A stretch of DNA of 50,122 nt from Oribacterium sp. NK2B42 (GTDB lineage: Bacteria > Bacillota > Clostridia > Lachnospirales > Lachnospiraceae), in contig NZ_KE384189.1 in the NCBI RefSeq assembly GCF_000424445.1, positions 1 through 50,122 of the forward strand. Direction: 5' to 3'. Positions 23,935-33,576 of this stretch are shown here, piece by piece. The stretch's first letter is position 1. Each line of letters begins with the position of its first letter. The notes under the pieces were generated by a model. That model did no database searches, was not told the DNA's origin, and saw only the letters and a program-made list of their open reading frames with translations. The translations under genes and the position numbers were made by a program.

Positions 23935-25266
23935 ATGATTCCAACAATAACAAAAATGGAAGTATTCCCTGTAGCAGGTCACGATTGTATGGAGCTTAAC
24001 CTTTCAGGAGCTCACGCACCATACTTCACAAGAAATATAGTTATCCTTACAGATTCAAACGGTGTTGAAGGTGTAGGTGAGGTTCCCGGCGGACAGAAGA
24101 TCACAAACGCGCTTGAGGCAGTAAAGGATCTGGTTATAGGAACAAAGATTTCTGATTATAAGAACACACTTAACAAGGTAAGAGCATGGCTTGATGAGAA
24201 TATAAAAGATGACGTAAGAGGTCTTCAGACCTTCGATCTTCGTACCGGTGTGCATGTAGTAACTGCTATAGAGGCACCTCTCCTTGACCTTATGGGCAAG
24301 TTCCTGGAGGTTCCCGCAGCATCCCTTATGGGTGACGGAATCCAGAGAACATCTGTAAGATTCCTTTCATATCTTTTCTATGTAGGAGACAGAAAGAAGA
24401 CAGACCTTCCTTATGAGGAAGAGCCTGATTCAGACTGTGACTGGTACAGACTCCGTCATGAGGAGGCTATGGATCCGGAGCATATCGTAGCTCTTGCAAA
24501 GGCAACTCATGAGAAGTACGGCTTTGAGGATTTCAAGCTTAAGGGTGGTGTTCTCACTCCTGATGAGGAAGTTAAGGCTGTTACAGCAATAAAGGAAGCA
24601 TTCCCTAATGCAAGAGTAGACCTTGACCCTAACGGCTGCTGGAGCCTTGCAGAGGCTGTACGTGTTGCACCTGCACTCAAGAAGGTTCTTGCATACATTG
24701 AGGATCCCTGCGGAGCCGAGAACGGTTTCTCAGGACGTGAGATCATGGCTGAGTTCAAGCAGGAGACAGGTATGCCTACTGCCACAAATATGATCGATAC
24801 AGACTGGAGACAGATGAGACACTGCATCCAGCTCAAAAGCGTAGACATCCCTCTTGCAGATCCTCACTTCTGGACAATGGAGGGTTCCGTACGTGTAGGT
24901 CAGCTTTGCAATGACTTCGGTCTTATGTGGGGCTGCCACTCCAACAACCACTTCGATATCTCACTTGCAATGGTAGCACAGTGCGCAGCTGCAGTACCGG
25001 GCAAGCTTAACGGAATCGACACACACTGGATCTGGCAGGAAGGCAGAGAGCGCCTCACAAAGAACCCTATGCAGATCGTAGGCGGATGCATTAATGATAT
25101 CGACAAGACTGTAGGTCTCGGGATCGAGGTTGACCGTGAGCAGATCATGAAGGCAAACAAGCTTTACGTCGACAATTGCCTCGGCGCACGTGATGATGCC
25201 ATCGGAATGCAGTATCTCATTCCGGGATGGAAGTTCGATAACAAGCGTCCATGCATGATAAGATGA
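23935..25266 (+). CDS. gudD: Glucarate dehydratase, first copy
   Basis: 443 residues, mandelate-racemase/enolase superfamily, near the length of E. coli GudD. Active-site residues are visible: Lys201 and Lys203 in FKLKGGV, the metal ligands Asp231 (LDPNG), Glu256 (IEDPCG) and Asn285 (TATNM), Asp309 (LADPHFW) and the catalytic His335 in GCHSNNHFD. The N-terminal capping domain starts [20 protein letters not shown], as in GudD. It dehydrates D-glucarate (and probably epimerises L-idarate) to 5-keto-4-deoxyglucarate, Mg-dependent, in the cytosol. It uses the ribosome site AAGGAGAG. The protein differs from the copy at 30269 at only a few positions (residues 4, 6 and 442 noted). Confidence 0.96.
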   Translation: MIPTITKMEVFPVAGHDCMELNLSGAHAPYFTRNIVILTDSNGVEGVGEVPGGQKITNALEAVKDLVIGTKISDYKNTLNKVRAWLDENIKDDVRGLQTFDLRTGVHVVTAIEAPLLDLMGKFLEVPAASLMGDGIQRTSVRFLSYLFYVGDRKKTDLPYEEEPDSDCDWYRLRHEEAMDPEHIVALAKATHEKYGFEDFKLKGGVLTPDEEVKAVTAIKEAFPNARVDLDPNGCWSLAEAVRVAPALKKVLAYIEDPCGAENGFSGREIMAEFKQETGMPTATNMIDTDWRQMRHCIQLKSVDIPLADPHFWTMEGSVRVGQLCNDFGLMWGCHSNNHFDISLAMVAQCAAAVPGKLNGIDTHWIWQEGRERLTKNPMQIVGGCINDIDKTVGLGIEVDREQIMKANKLYVDNCLGARDDAIGMQYLIPGWKFDNKRPCMIR

Positions 25267-25588
25267 TCAGATAATAGAGCCTTTGACAATTTATCAGATT
25301 TTCCGTTTAAAGAAATCCACGGGGGATGGTTCTCGCAGGCGAGAATCGTCCCCCGTGGATTTCAAAGATTAGGATAGCGAAAACTCCCATAAGTTTCGTT
25401 ATCCTTTTTTTGTTGAAAAATCTTGGAACAAAGTATTAATTACAAAAATTTGCATTAATATAACTTTGTGTCAAATTATTAACATTAGATTTGCTAATGT
25501 ATCCATTAGTTAAACTGAAAGTAAAACTTATGGTTAACGTGTTATGCATAAGTTTTGCTTAATTTTGCATTAGAATTACGAGTTTTAC
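25267..25588. other. Regulatory intergenic region ahead of tctBAC
   Basis: Contains the REP-like palindrome at 25313-25363, then an AT-rich stretch with LysR-type boxes from 25521. No gene is seen apart from a doubtful 55-codon frame starting at 25589. Confidence 0.6.
25313..25363. repeat. REP-like palindrome downstream of gudD1
   Basis: AAATCCACGGGGGATGG... and its complement ending CCCCCGTGGATTT enclose TTCTCGC-AGGC-GAGAA. It belongs with 13402-13442 and 36881-36934 and may double as the gudD1 terminator. Confidence 0.65.
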
Positions 25589-25592
25589 ATGA
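25521..25592. promoter_or_regulatory. LysR boxes ahead of tctBAC
   Basis: GTAAAACTTA (25521-25530), AGTTTTGCTT (25551-25560) and AGTTTTACAT (25581-25590), each 30 bases apart. GCATAAGTTTTGC in the middle is the best match. The phasing equals that at gudD1. Confidence 0.55.
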
Positions 25593-25756
25593 GGTTTCAC
25601 ATCAGTTATTCTAATATTACAACAGATAAGGAAATTCCTTCCGAATTTATTATCGAATTGAATAAGATTTCAAATCTTATGAAAGATAAACTTTCTGCTG
25701 AATGGCAGAACATCCGGGTCACCGGTAAAGAAAGGGGGAACTTAAATGTTCTTTAA
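25589..25756 (+). CDS. Possible 55-codon leader ORF overlapping tctB
   Basis: Open frame MRFHISYSNITTDKEIPSEF... ending VTGKERGNLNVL, overlapping the first four codons of tctB. No ribosome site precedes it (the ATG lies in a LysR box), and the AT-rich composition makes chance likely. It is listed because it spans the whole leader and would be translationally coupled to tctB. Confidence 0.2.
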   Translation: MRFHISYSNITTDKEIPSEFIIELNKISNLMKDKLSAEWQNIRVTGKERGNLNVL

Positions 25757-26240
25757 AAAATATGGCGACTTCGTTGTCGGCATCTTTTACGCAGTTCTGG
25801 GCATCGCTCTTATCATCGGAGCAAAGGCTCTTCCGAAATCCAAGGTCATGGAGATCGGACCGGACTTCATGCCAACCTTAGTAGGAGCTATCATCCTGAT
25901 TCTTGCAGGCATCCTTTTGGTTCAGACCTTTGCAGGTTTCAAGGCCAATGCAGCTGAGCTTGAGGCTTCAGGCTTCAAGGATACATCGGACTATAAGAGA
26001 GTTCTCGGAAGTCTTGTATCTGCCATCATCTATGTTAACATTCTTAAGCCTGTAGGCTTCATCGTAAGCACACTGGTTTATCTCATCATTCAGATCTACA
26101 TCCTGGCTCCTGATAATAAGAGAACCAAAAAGGATCTCATCCAGTACGCGATCATCGATGTAGTATTCACAGTAGTTGTTTATTTCCTTTTCCGTTACGG
26201 CTTCAAGATCGTTCTTCCCGGCGGAATCCTGGCATTTTAA
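25746..26240 (+). CDS. tctB: Tripartite tricarboxylate transporter small membrane subunit TctB
   Basis: 164 residues with four hydrophobic segments (about 7-25, 40-60, 85-110 and 138-158), the TctB layout. AAAGGGGG precedes the ATG. TctB partners with the large TctA channel and a TctC binding protein to import carboxylates using the ion gradient. It is first in a tctB-tctA-tctC cluster between gudD1 and gudD2, so the cargo is most likely glucarate or galactarate rather than citrate. Confidence 0.88.
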   Translation: MFFKKYGDFVVGIFYAVLGIALIIGAKALPKSKVMEIGPDFMPTLVGAIILILAGILLVQTFAGFKANAAELEASGFKDTSDYKRVLGSLVSAIIYVNILKPVGFIVSTLVYLIIQIYILAPDNKRTKKDLIQYAIIDVVFTVVVYFLFRYGFKIVLPGGILAF

Positions 26241-26256
26241 TTAAGGAGGGTTCAAA

Positions 26257-27768
26257 ATGAATGCATTAGCACAGTTAGGAGCTGCTTTCCTTGGTGTCTG
26301 CCAGCCGATTTCAATAGCATTTATGGTTGCCGGTGTAGCAATCGGTATCGTATTCGGATCCATCCCGGGTCTTTCAGCATCCATGGCGGTTGCCCTGATG
26401 CTTCCTCTTACTTTCACAATGGAAGCTTCACTTGGTATGAACGTCCTGGTTGCGGTTTATATCGGAGGTATCTCCGGTGGTCTTATCTCGGCAATACTTC
26501 TCAACATGCCGGGTACAGCATCATCCATAGCAACAACCTTTGACGGTTACCCAATGGCTCAGAAGGGCGAGGCCATGAGAGCACTCGGAATCGGAATCGT
26601 GTTCTCCTTCCTTGGATCACTTTTCTCATTCTTCATCCTTTCCTTCTTCGCGCCTATGCTTGCGGATGTAGCCCTCAAGTTCACACCGGTTGAGAACTTC
26701 GGTATCTGCTTCTTCGCACTTACCATGGTGGCGATCCTTTCCTCAGGGAACATGGTAAAGGGTCTCCTGGCAGGTCTCTTCGGACTTGTATTCTGCTTCG
26801 TAGGTATGGCACCTATCGACGGAACTCCGAGATTCATATTTGGAAATCAGGATCTCCTGGCAGGTTTCAACCAGCTTACAACACTTATCGGAATTTTCGC
26901 CGTAGCAGATATCCTTATTTCGGCAGAGGAGATGAATGCCAAGGGCGTTCAGACAATCCCTGTAACAAAGGTTAAGGGCTTCGGCTTCTCAATGAAGGAA
27001 TTTATTTCATGGCTCCCGGGAGCTTTGAGATCAGCCATTATCGGTACCGGTATCGGTATCCTTCCCGGTATCGGCGGTTCAACCTCAGGTATGCTTTCAT
27101 ACGTAACAGCAAAGAACATGAGTAAGCATCCTGAGACCTTCGGACAGGGCGAGCCTGAAGGTATCGTAGCTACAGAGTGTGCCAACAATGCTACCATCGG
27201 TGGTGCAATGATTCCGCTTCTGGTTCTTGGTATCCCGGGTGACGGTGTTACCGCTATGATGCTCGGTGGTTTCCTTATTCACGGGCTTTCGGCAGGTCCG
27301 CTTCTCTTCGTAAAGAATGCAGACGTTGTATACGGTATTTTCGCTGCATGTATGGTCTGCGACCTTATCATGCTGGTAGTTGAATGGACATGTATCAAGG
27401 CATTCGTACAGGTACTTAAGGTTCCAAAGCACATCCTTATGCCTCTTATCCTTGTACTTTGCGCAGTTGGTGCTTATGCAACAAACAACAGAGTATTTGA
27501 TGTACAGTCAATCATCGTATTCGGTATCGTCGGATATATTTACCACAAGTTCAAGCTTCCGACCACACCATTCGTTCTTTGTTTCCTGGTAGGTTCAATG
27601 ACAGAGACTTACCTGAGAAGAGGTATCATGAGCTACAAGAGCTTCGGTGCTTTCTTTACACATCCGATCTTCGATTTCTTCTGGTTCGTAGCCTGCGGCG
27701 TACTTATCTGGTCAGTATTTAAAGAGGTAAAAGCAGCACAGCAGAAGAAGGCAGCGGCAAAAGCATAA
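26257..27768 (+). CDS. tctA: Tripartite tricarboxylate transporter large membrane subunit TctA
   Basis: 503 residues, about 11-12 membrane segments. Family motifs are plain: GSIPGLSASMAVALMLPLTF near the start, YIGGISGGLISAILLNMPGT, and FLGSLFS. The repeat half later has GILPGIGGSTSGMLSYVTAK and TECANNATIGGAMIPLLVLG with IPGD. These G/P-rich loops are the twin substrate loops of TctA. Ribosome site AAGGAGGG, 16 bases after tctB. Same paralogue group as 40081-41571. Confidence 0.95.
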   Translation: MNALAQLGAAFLGVCQPISIAFMVAGVAIGIVFGSIPGLSASMAVALMLPLTFTMEASLGMNVLVAVYIGGISGGLISAILLNMPGTASSIATTFDGYPMAQKGEAMRALGIGIVFSFLGSLFSFFILSFFAPMLADVALKFTPVENFGICFFALTMVAILSSGNMVKGLLAGLFGLVFCFVGMAPIDGTPRFIFGNQDLLAGFNQLTTLIGIFAVADILISAEEMNAKGVQTIPVTKVKGFGFSMKEFISWLPGALRSAIIGTGIGILPGIGGSTSGMLSYVTAKNMSKHPETFGQGEPEGIVATECANNATIGGAMIPLLVLGIPGDGVTAMMLGGFLIHGLSAGPLLFVKNADVVYGIFAACMVCDLIMLVVEWTCIKAFVQVLKVPKHILMPLILVLCAVGAYATNNRVFDVQSIIVFGIVGYIYHKFKLPTTPFVLCFLVGSMTETYLRRGIMSYKSFGAFFTHPIFDFFWFVACGVLIWSVFKEVKAAQQKKAAAKA

Positions 27769-27778
27769 AAACAAATAA

Positions 27779-27810
27779 CCGGATCAATGCACAGACTTTG
27801 GTTGATCCGG
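27779..27810 (+). other. Hairpin between tctA and tctC
   Basis: CCGGATCAA (27779-27787) pairs with TTGATCCGG (27802-27810); no T run follows. Probably an mRNA processing or stabilising structure that raises the level of tctC, the binding protein, relative to tctBA. Confidence 0.5.
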
Positions 27811-27940
27811 GAATTAAAAAGAACTTTTATACATTCGAATCAACGTAACCTAAGTAAATATCTTCCCTAAAGGAAGAGTAAATAAAGGTGAGGTAACACG
27901 CACCTAAACATCAAGGGCAAAGCCCAAAAGGAGAAAAACT

Positions 27941-29002
27941 ATGAAAAAAAGAATCTTATCAGCAGTACTTGCAGGTGGAATGGCATTAAGCCTTGCAGCA
28001 TGTGGCTCATCACAGCCGGCAGAGACAAAGGCTCAGGAGACAAAGGCCGCTGAAACAACAGCCGCAGCTGCAGCAGCAGAGACAACAGCAGCTTCAGGAG
28101 ATGCTGCAGCAGCATCATCAGACTGGACACCATCAGGACCTATCTCTCTGGTTCTTCCCGCAGGTGCAGGTGGAGATACAGACCTTTCAGCAAGAATCTT
28201 CGCACAGTATGCAAAGGAAGCTACAGGTGCTGACTTCGTAGTAGTTAACGCTTCAGGTGCTTCAGGATCTGTAGCAGCTAACCAGGTTCTTTCAGCGGCT
28301 AATGATGGTCTTACAGTTCTTTACGGCCACAACCTTGTAAACGTTGCTAACGTTGCAGGTATCACAGATTATGATTACACAGCATTTACACTCGGACCAA
28401 CATTTGCAAAGAATGATGCACAGGGTCTCTATGTAAATCCTGAGAAGTATGCAGACCTTAATGCCTTCCTTGATGCTGCAAAAGCAAATCCGGGAACACT
28501 TAAGGCATGTACAGAGGTTGGTGCTTATACATACTATGAGTTCCTTAAGTTCGAGCAGATTGCAGGTATCGACCTTGATCTCGTAGACGTTGGATCAAAC
28601 TCAGATAAGGTTACTGCAATGCTTTCAGGCCAGGTTGACATGATGCCGGGTGCCTTCGTTAACACAAAGGATTACATCGATGCAGGCCAGTTCCTTTGCG
28701 TAGGTATCCCTACAGAGAAGAGATCAGAGCTTATGCCGGATGTTCCTACACTTAAGGAGCAGGGAATCGATTTCGTATATCCTGACTGTGACTATTCATT
28801 CTACTTCCCTGCAGGAACAGATGCTTCTGTTATCGCGTGGTTCGAGAACACAACAAAGGCTGTAGTTGACAATGAGAAGTGCCAGGAAGATCTCAAGAAC
28901 ATGCAGATCAATCCTTACTATCTCTCAGCAGCTGATTCAGAGGCTAATGACAAGGCTTACCTTGAGACATTCAAGGAGATCGCAGCTTCTGTAGAAGGCT
29001 AA
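27941..29002 (+). CDS. tctC: Tripartite tricarboxylate transporter solute-binding lipoprotein TctC
   Basis: 353 residues. Lipoprotein signal peptide with lipobox LAAC, so Cys21 is the lipidated residue. A low-complexity E/T/A linker of about 40 residues follows, then the binding domain (from about 62) beginning PISLVLPAGAGGDTDLSARI, the TctC (Bug) pattern. The Asp of GGDTD usually helps bind the carboxylate. It captures substrate outside the membrane for TctAB. Third gene of the cluster, with AAAGGAG ahead of the start and a terminator after. Confidence 0.93.
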   Translation: MKKRILSAVLAGGMALSLAACGSSQPAETKAQETKAAETTAAAAAAETTAASGDAAAASSDWTPSGPISLVLPAGAGGDTDLSARIFAQYAKEATGADFVVVNASGASGSVAANQVLSAANDGLTVLYGHNLVNVANVAGITDYDYTAFTLGPTFAKNDAQGLYVNPEKYADLNAFLDAAKANPGTLKACTEVGAYTYYEFLKFEQIAGIDLDLVDVGSNSDKVTAMLSGQVDMMPGAFVNTKDYIDAGQFLCVGIPTEKRSELMPDVPTLKEQGIDFVYPDCDYSFYFPAGTDASVIAWFENTTKAVVDNEKCQEDLKNMQINPYYLSAADSEANDKAYLETFKEIAASVEG

Positions 29003-29056
29003 TGCTTAATCACCCTGAAATTTCTTTATAAATAATCTTACTCCTAAGATCTAAAT

Positions 29057-29093
29057 GAGTGGGAGAGGATGCTGTCCCTCCCACTCACTTTTT
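29057..29093 (+). terminator. Terminator of tctBAC
   Basis: GAGTGGGAG (29057-29065) / CTCCCACTC (29078-29086) with an inner GGA/TCC, followed by five T. Confidence 0.85.
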
Positions 29094-29216
29094 AAAAGAG
29101 TTTAAGATGATGAAAAGAGTATCTTTTTATGATCTTAAATCCTGTTAAAATAAAGCTGATTATTATTACATTCCGATAAAGAATGTAAAACGGCTTTTTA
29201 TAAGGAGGACGATAAA

Positions 29217-30137
29217 TTGAATACGTCAAAATCAGTAAATGAGTACATTTCGGAGTTAAAAAGCGAAAACAAAAAGGTTCGCTATACAGCATATCTGATG
29301 ATAGCAGTACTGGTAATGGTACTGGCAGTTTCGGTTTTGAAACAATTTTATATCACACTGGCACTTCTGGTTGTGGCGCTGTTTCTTCAGCTTTTTGTAT
29401 TTCGCAGGTTTCAGAAGGATTACGTCAGGAATTGTGAAAATGCCAACATTTCACTGACTACCCTTAAGAAGATCAATGCCTCGGAAATAGAGGAAAAGGG
29501 TACTTCTGTTGATGAATCCATGGTTAAAAGCGCCCATATATTTCCATTTGTTGAAAAGACCTTTGCGGCTTTTAAAAGTATAAAGGGCAGTAAAGATAAT
29601 ACAGTTATTTCATCTTCTGATATTACTGTTGTTGAAAGAAAAAATGATAAGGGAATAGCAGCAGAAGTAAGTACCGGAAACTGGTCTCACCTGGAGTTTC
29701 CAAAAACCACAGGTATAAAAGCCGTAATCGTGGAAGATGAGCTTATGAGTGAAGCTGCAAGAAAATCATTTTTTGACATGTCAGGTTACAAAGAGGCCGA
29801 ACTTCCGGAAGGATTTCCAAAGCGGTTTCATTTATACATAACAGCGTGTGAATCCGGAGATACTGAAGCGTCCAGAGCGGCATCTGATGGATCTGCCGAT
29901 AATGCTTTATCATCAAGGCTTCCAAATGACAGCTTTTTGAATAAGGTTAAAGCACTTTCTGATTATACACCGGGCAAGATTGGGGTAGCTGTATCTGAAA
30001 ATACTTTAGATGTTTTCATAAAAAACAGATTTCTTGCTGCAGGTTTCTCATCTAAATATGAACCGGATGAGAAAACGCTGATGCGTGATCCCTACCCTGA
30101 GCTTACTCACATTGCAGAGCTGGCTCAATATATATAA
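29217..30137 (+). CDS. Membrane protein of unknown function
   Basis: 306 residues with a TTG start at 29217 supported by AAGGAGG 9 bases upstream. Residues 20-42 and 44-62 form two membrane helices (YLMIAVLVMVLAVSVL; FYITLALLVVALFLQLFVF). The rest is soluble and starts FRRFQKDYVRNCENANISLT, with no motif I know. It is probably a two-pass protein with a cytoplasmic domain. It sits between the tctBAC terminator and gudD2, but nothing in it suggests aldarate chemistry. Confidence 0.65.
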   Translation: MNTSKSVNEYISELKSENKKVRYTAYLMIAVLVMVLAVSVLKQFYITLALLVVALFLQLFVFRRFQKDYVRNCENANISLTTLKKINASEIEEKGTSVDESMVKSAHIFPFVEKTFAAFKSIKGSKDNTVISSSDITVVERKNDKGIAAEVSTGNWSHLEFPKTTGIKAVIVEDELMSEAARKSFFDMSGYKEAELPEGFPKRFHLYITACESGDTEASRAASDGSADNALSSRLPNDSFLNKVKALSDYTPGKIGVAVSENTLDVFIKNRFLAAGFSSKYEPDEKTLMRDPYPELTHIAELAQYI

Positions 30138-30268
30138 TTACTGTTGAGATAAGACCACGTAAGTCGACAGCGGGGTTTTACCATAAAAAATTAGAAATGA
30201 TGTACCGGAAGGTACAATAAAAAAGAAGCAGACATTATACTGCTCTCACATGGAAAAGGAGAAGAAAA

Positions 30269-31600
30269 ATGATTCCAGTAATTTCTAAGATGGAAGTATT
30301 CCCTGTTGCAGGTCACGATTGTATGGAGCTTAACCTTTCAGGAGCTCATGCACCATATTTCACAAGAAATATCGTTATCCTTACAGATTCAAACGGTGTT
30401 GAAGGTGTAGGTGAGGTTCCGGGCGGACAGAAGATCACAAACGCTCTTGAGGCAGTTAAGGATCTTGTTATCGGAACAAAGATTTCAGATTATAAGAACA
30501 CTCTTAACAAGGTAAGAGCATGGCTTGATGAGAACATAAAGGATGACGTAAGAGGTCTCCAGACCTTCGATCTCCGTACCGGTGTACATGTAGTTACTGC
30601 GATTGAAGCACCACTCCTTGACCTTATGGGCAAGTTCCTTGAGGTTCCTGCAGCATCCCTTATGGGTGACGGAATCCAGAGAACGTCAGTAAGATTCCTT
30701 TCATATCTTTTCTATGTAGGAGACAGAAAGAAGACAGATCTTCCATACGAGGAAGAGCCTGATTCAGACTGTGACTGGTACAGACTACGTCATGAGGAGG
30801 CTATGGATCCGGAGCATATCGTAGCTCTTGCAAAGGCAACTCATGAGAAGTACGGCTTTGAGGATTTCAAGCTTAAGGGTGGTGTTCTCACTCCTGATGA
30901 GGAAGTTAAGGCTGTTACAGCAATAAAGGAAGCATTCCCTAATGCAAGAGTAGACCTCGATCCTAACGGCTGCTGGAGTCTTGCAGAGGCAGTACGTGTA
31001 GCACCTGCACTCAAGAAGGTTCTTGCATATATCGAAGATCCATGCGGAGCCGAGAACGGTTTCTCAGGACGTGAGATCATGGCTGAGTTCAAGCAGGAGA
31101 CAGGTATGCCGACTGCCACAAACATGATCGATACAGACTGGAGACAGATGAGACACTGCATCCAGCTCAAGAGCGTAGATATCCCTCTTGCAGATCCTCA
31201 CTTCTGGACCATGGAAGGATCCGTACGTGTAGGTCAGCTTTGCAACGACTTCGGTCTTATGTGGGGCTGCCACTCCAACAACCACTTCGATATATCACTT
31301 GCAATGGTAGCACAGTGTGCAGCTGCGGTTCCCGGCAAGCTTAACGGAATCGACACCCACTGGATCTGGCAGGAAGGCAGAGAGCGCCTTACAAAGAACC
31401 CTATGCAGATCGTAGGCGGATGCATTAATGATATCGACAAGACTGTAGGTCTAGGCATCGAGGTTGACCGTGAGCAGATCATGAAGGCTAACAAGCTTTA
31501 CGTTGATAACTGCCTTGGAGCACGTGATGACGCTATCGGGATGCAGTATCTGATTCCGGGATGGAAGTTCGATAACAAGCGTCCATGCATGGTCAGATGA
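30269..31600 (+). CDS. gudD: Glucarate dehydratase, second copy
   Basis: 443 residues, virtually identical in protein to the first copy (23935-25266): residue 4 is V for T, 6 is S for T and 442 is V for I, and I saw no other change. All active-site residues (Lys201/203, Asp231, Glu256, Asn285, Asp309, His335) are kept. At the DNA level many third positions differ (for example CACGCACCATAC against CATGCACCATAT), so the pair is not a fresh duplication. It lies 180 bases before the divergent third gudD-like gene. No LysR box was found in its leader, unlike copy 1, so it may be regulated differently. Ribosome site AAAGGAGAAG. Confidence 0.96.
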   Translation: MIPVISKMEVFPVAGHDCMELNLSGAHAPYFTRNIVILTDSNGVEGVGEVPGGQKITNALEAVKDLVIGTKISDYKNTLNKVRAWLDENIKDDVRGLQTFDLRTGVHVVTAIEAPLLDLMGKFLEVPAASLMGDGIQRTSVRFLSYLFYVGDRKKTDLPYEEEPDSDCDWYRLRHEEAMDPEHIVALAKATHEKYGFEDFKLKGGVLTPDEEVKAVTAIKEAFPNARVDLDPNGCWSLAEAVRVAPALKKVLAYIEDPCGAENGFSGREIMAEFKQETGMPTATNMIDTDWRQMRHCIQLKSVDIPLADPHFWTMEGSVRVGQLCNDFGLMWGCHSNNHFDISLAMVAQCAAAVPGKLNGIDTHWIWQEGRERLTKNPMQIVGGCINDIDKTVGLGIEVDREQIMKANKLYVDNCLGARDDAIGMQYLIPGWKFDNKRPCMVR

Positions 31601-31780
31601 TTAATGAAAATAGTATCTGATTACCTGATGCAGGTCTATCTGCGTGATCAGGCAATTAAAAAAAATTACGGGTAGAGGGATAAGTTTTCCTCTACTCGTT
31701 GGCTGATTTAAATAAATATGAAGCGTCAGAACTTCACATCATTAATAGTCTGACGTATTTAGACTTTAGGGGGGATTACA

Positions 31781-33130
31781 ATGACTGACTCACCAATTAT
31801 TACCAAAATGCAGGTGATTCCCGTTGCGGGATATGACAGCATGATGATGACATTATCAGGATGTCATGCTCCATGCTTTACCAGAAACCTGGTTATCCTT
31901 GAGGATAATGCCGGACATCAGGGTATCGGCGAAATCCACGGAGGCGATTATACATGCGAATGTTTAAAAGCTGTAAGACCGCTGGTTGAGGGACAGCCCA
32001 TAGCAAAGTACCGTCAGATACTTCAGAAGATCCATAAAGCTGCAAATCCTTCTGCCGCTGATGACGGAGAGGGCATACAGACACTGGATATTTCAAAGCT
32101 TAAGTTTGTAGTAAAGAGTGAGTGGGCAATCGAGTGTGCCATGCTTGACCTTATGGGACAGTATCTCAGTGTTCCCATGTGTGACCTTCTCGGAGAGGGC
32201 CAGCAGCGTAAAGAGGTTGAGATGCTTGGATACCTTTTCTATGTTTCCGACAAGAAGAAGGTTCCTGCAGGAGATATGCAGTATCTTGATGAGAGCAGCA
32301 GTATGGATCCCTGGTTCCGTTTAAGAAGAGAAGAGATCCTTACTCCTGAAAGAATCGTTGAAGAGGCTGAAGCGCTAACCGAGAAGTATGGCTTCAAGAA
32401 CTTTAAGCTTAAGGGCGGTGTTCTGGCAGGCGCTGATGAAATGGAGGCCTGCAGAGCACTTAAGAAGCGTTTTCCGAATGCGCGTATAAACATTGACCCT
32501 AACGGCGCATGGAGCCTTAAGGAGGCTATAGACCTTTGTAAGGATATGCATAATGTCATTACCTATATGGAAGACCCTTGCGGTCCTGAGGCAGGTTACT
32601 CAAGCCGTGAGATAATGCGTGAGTTTAAGAATGCAACACAGTTCCAGGTGGCTACGAACATGATCGCTACAGACTGGCGTCAGTTCTATCACACAGTAAG
32701 TCTCAATGCCTGCGATATCATCCTTGCGGATCCTCATTTCTGGGGCTTTGACGGTGCTATCCGTATGTCACAGCTACTGGATTCCTGGGGACTTACATGG
32801 GGTGTTCACTCCAACAACCATTTTGATATCACCCTTGCTGCATTTGCACAGGTTGGTGCAGCTGCGGTTGGTGATCCTGCTCCTCTGGATACTCACTGGA
32901 TCTGGCAGGATGGCCAGAATCTCCTGTATGATACACCGCAGATCGTAGACGGTAAGCTTCAGGTTCCTGAGGCACCGGGCCTCGGAGTTCATCTCAACAT
33001 GGAGAGGGTTATGGAGGCTAACAAGCTGTACAACAGTCTTCCAAGCCATGACAGAGATGATGCGAAGTCAATGCAGTATCTCATTCCCGGATGGAAATAT
33101 GATCATAAGAAGCCTTGTCTCGTGAGATGA
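31781..33130 (+). CDS. Glucarate dehydratase-related enolase-superfamily protein
   Basis: 449 residues, about half identical by eye to the two GudD copies. All catalytic positions are present (FKLKGGV, IDPNGAW, MEDPCGP, VATNMIATDWRQ, LADPHFW, GVHSNNHFD), so it should be an active acid-sugar dehydratase rather than a dead homologue. The capping loop differs: GEIHGGDYTCE replaces [11 protein letters not shown], and a segment NPSAADDGEGIQTLDISKLK is longer, which points to a different aldarate isomer. E. coli pairs GudD with the less active GudX; this may be similar. Ribosome site AGGGGGG. It ends the gudD2 cluster, followed by palindromic element C. Confidence 0.88.
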   Translation: MTDSPIITKMQVIPVAGYDSMMMTLSGCHAPCFTRNLVILEDNAGHQGIGEIHGGDYTCECLKAVRPLVEGQPIAKYRQILQKIHKAANPSAADDGEGIQTLDISKLKFVVKSEWAIECAMLDLMGQYLSVPMCDLLGEGQQRKEVEMLGYLFYVSDKKKVPAGDMQYLDESSSMDPWFRLRREEILTPERIVEEAEALTEKYGFKNFKLKGGVLAGADEMEACRALKKRFPNARINIDPNGAWSLKEAIDLCKDMHNVITYMEDPCGPEAGYSSREIMREFKNATQFQVATNMIATDWRQFYHTVSLNACDIILADPHFWGFDGAIRMSQLLDSWGLTWGVHSNNHFDITLAAFAQVGAAAVGDPAPLDTHWIWQDGQNLLYDTPQIVDGKLQVPEAPGLGVHLNMERVMEANKLYNSLPSHDRDDAKSMQYLIPGWKYDHKKPCLVR

Positions 33131-33156
33131 GTATAGGTTTTCTAAGGCGGACGAAA

Positions 33157-33425
33157 AAAATGAGTCTTCATGCTGACGGGAGTCTGTGGCTTCGCGGACG
33201 AAAAAAAGAGTCTTCATGTCAACGCCCCACTGCGTTGAAAGTACATTACGTTCAAAAATTCCGTCATGGATGTACACTTACGTGTTCATCCATGACGGAA
33301 TTTTTTCGCTCCATGTTCTTTCAAGCAGCAAGGCTAGTTGCCATTGAAGACTCTTTTTTTCTGTTTTCCTAAAACGGCACTGTGAGGATTGCTTGACATT
33401 GAAGACTCATTTATTTTCTGGTTTT
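33157..33425. repeat. Nested palindromic element, copy C, with doubled outer arms
   Basis: Inner unit 33200-33361: P1 arm AAAAAAAGAGTCTTCA / TGAAGACTCTTTTTTT; P2 TTGAAAGTACAT (33235-33246) / ATGTTCTTTCAA (33313-33324); P3 19-bp stem starting AAAAATTCCGTCATGGATG (33254-33272) around a loop with CACTTACGTG. Conserved boxes relative to copies A and B: GCCCCAC...TTGAAA, TTTCAA..GCAAGGCTAG, and CACTNACGTG. A second, outer pair ATGAGTCTTCATG (33170-33182) / CATTGAAGACTCAT (33397-33410) shows both arms were duplicated. Confidence 0.7.
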
Positions 33426-33576
33426 CGAAATGGTGAAAACTATTTCAATTGATGACGGGAAAAGGCGAGGAGGTCAGTATCCGTCCCTATTGGTTTCTGA
33501 TAGTTTATGTTTATAATCCTTTGGAAAAGTGTCGAAGTAAGCACATAGAATAGACCATCTATAAGGAGGGAAATCA

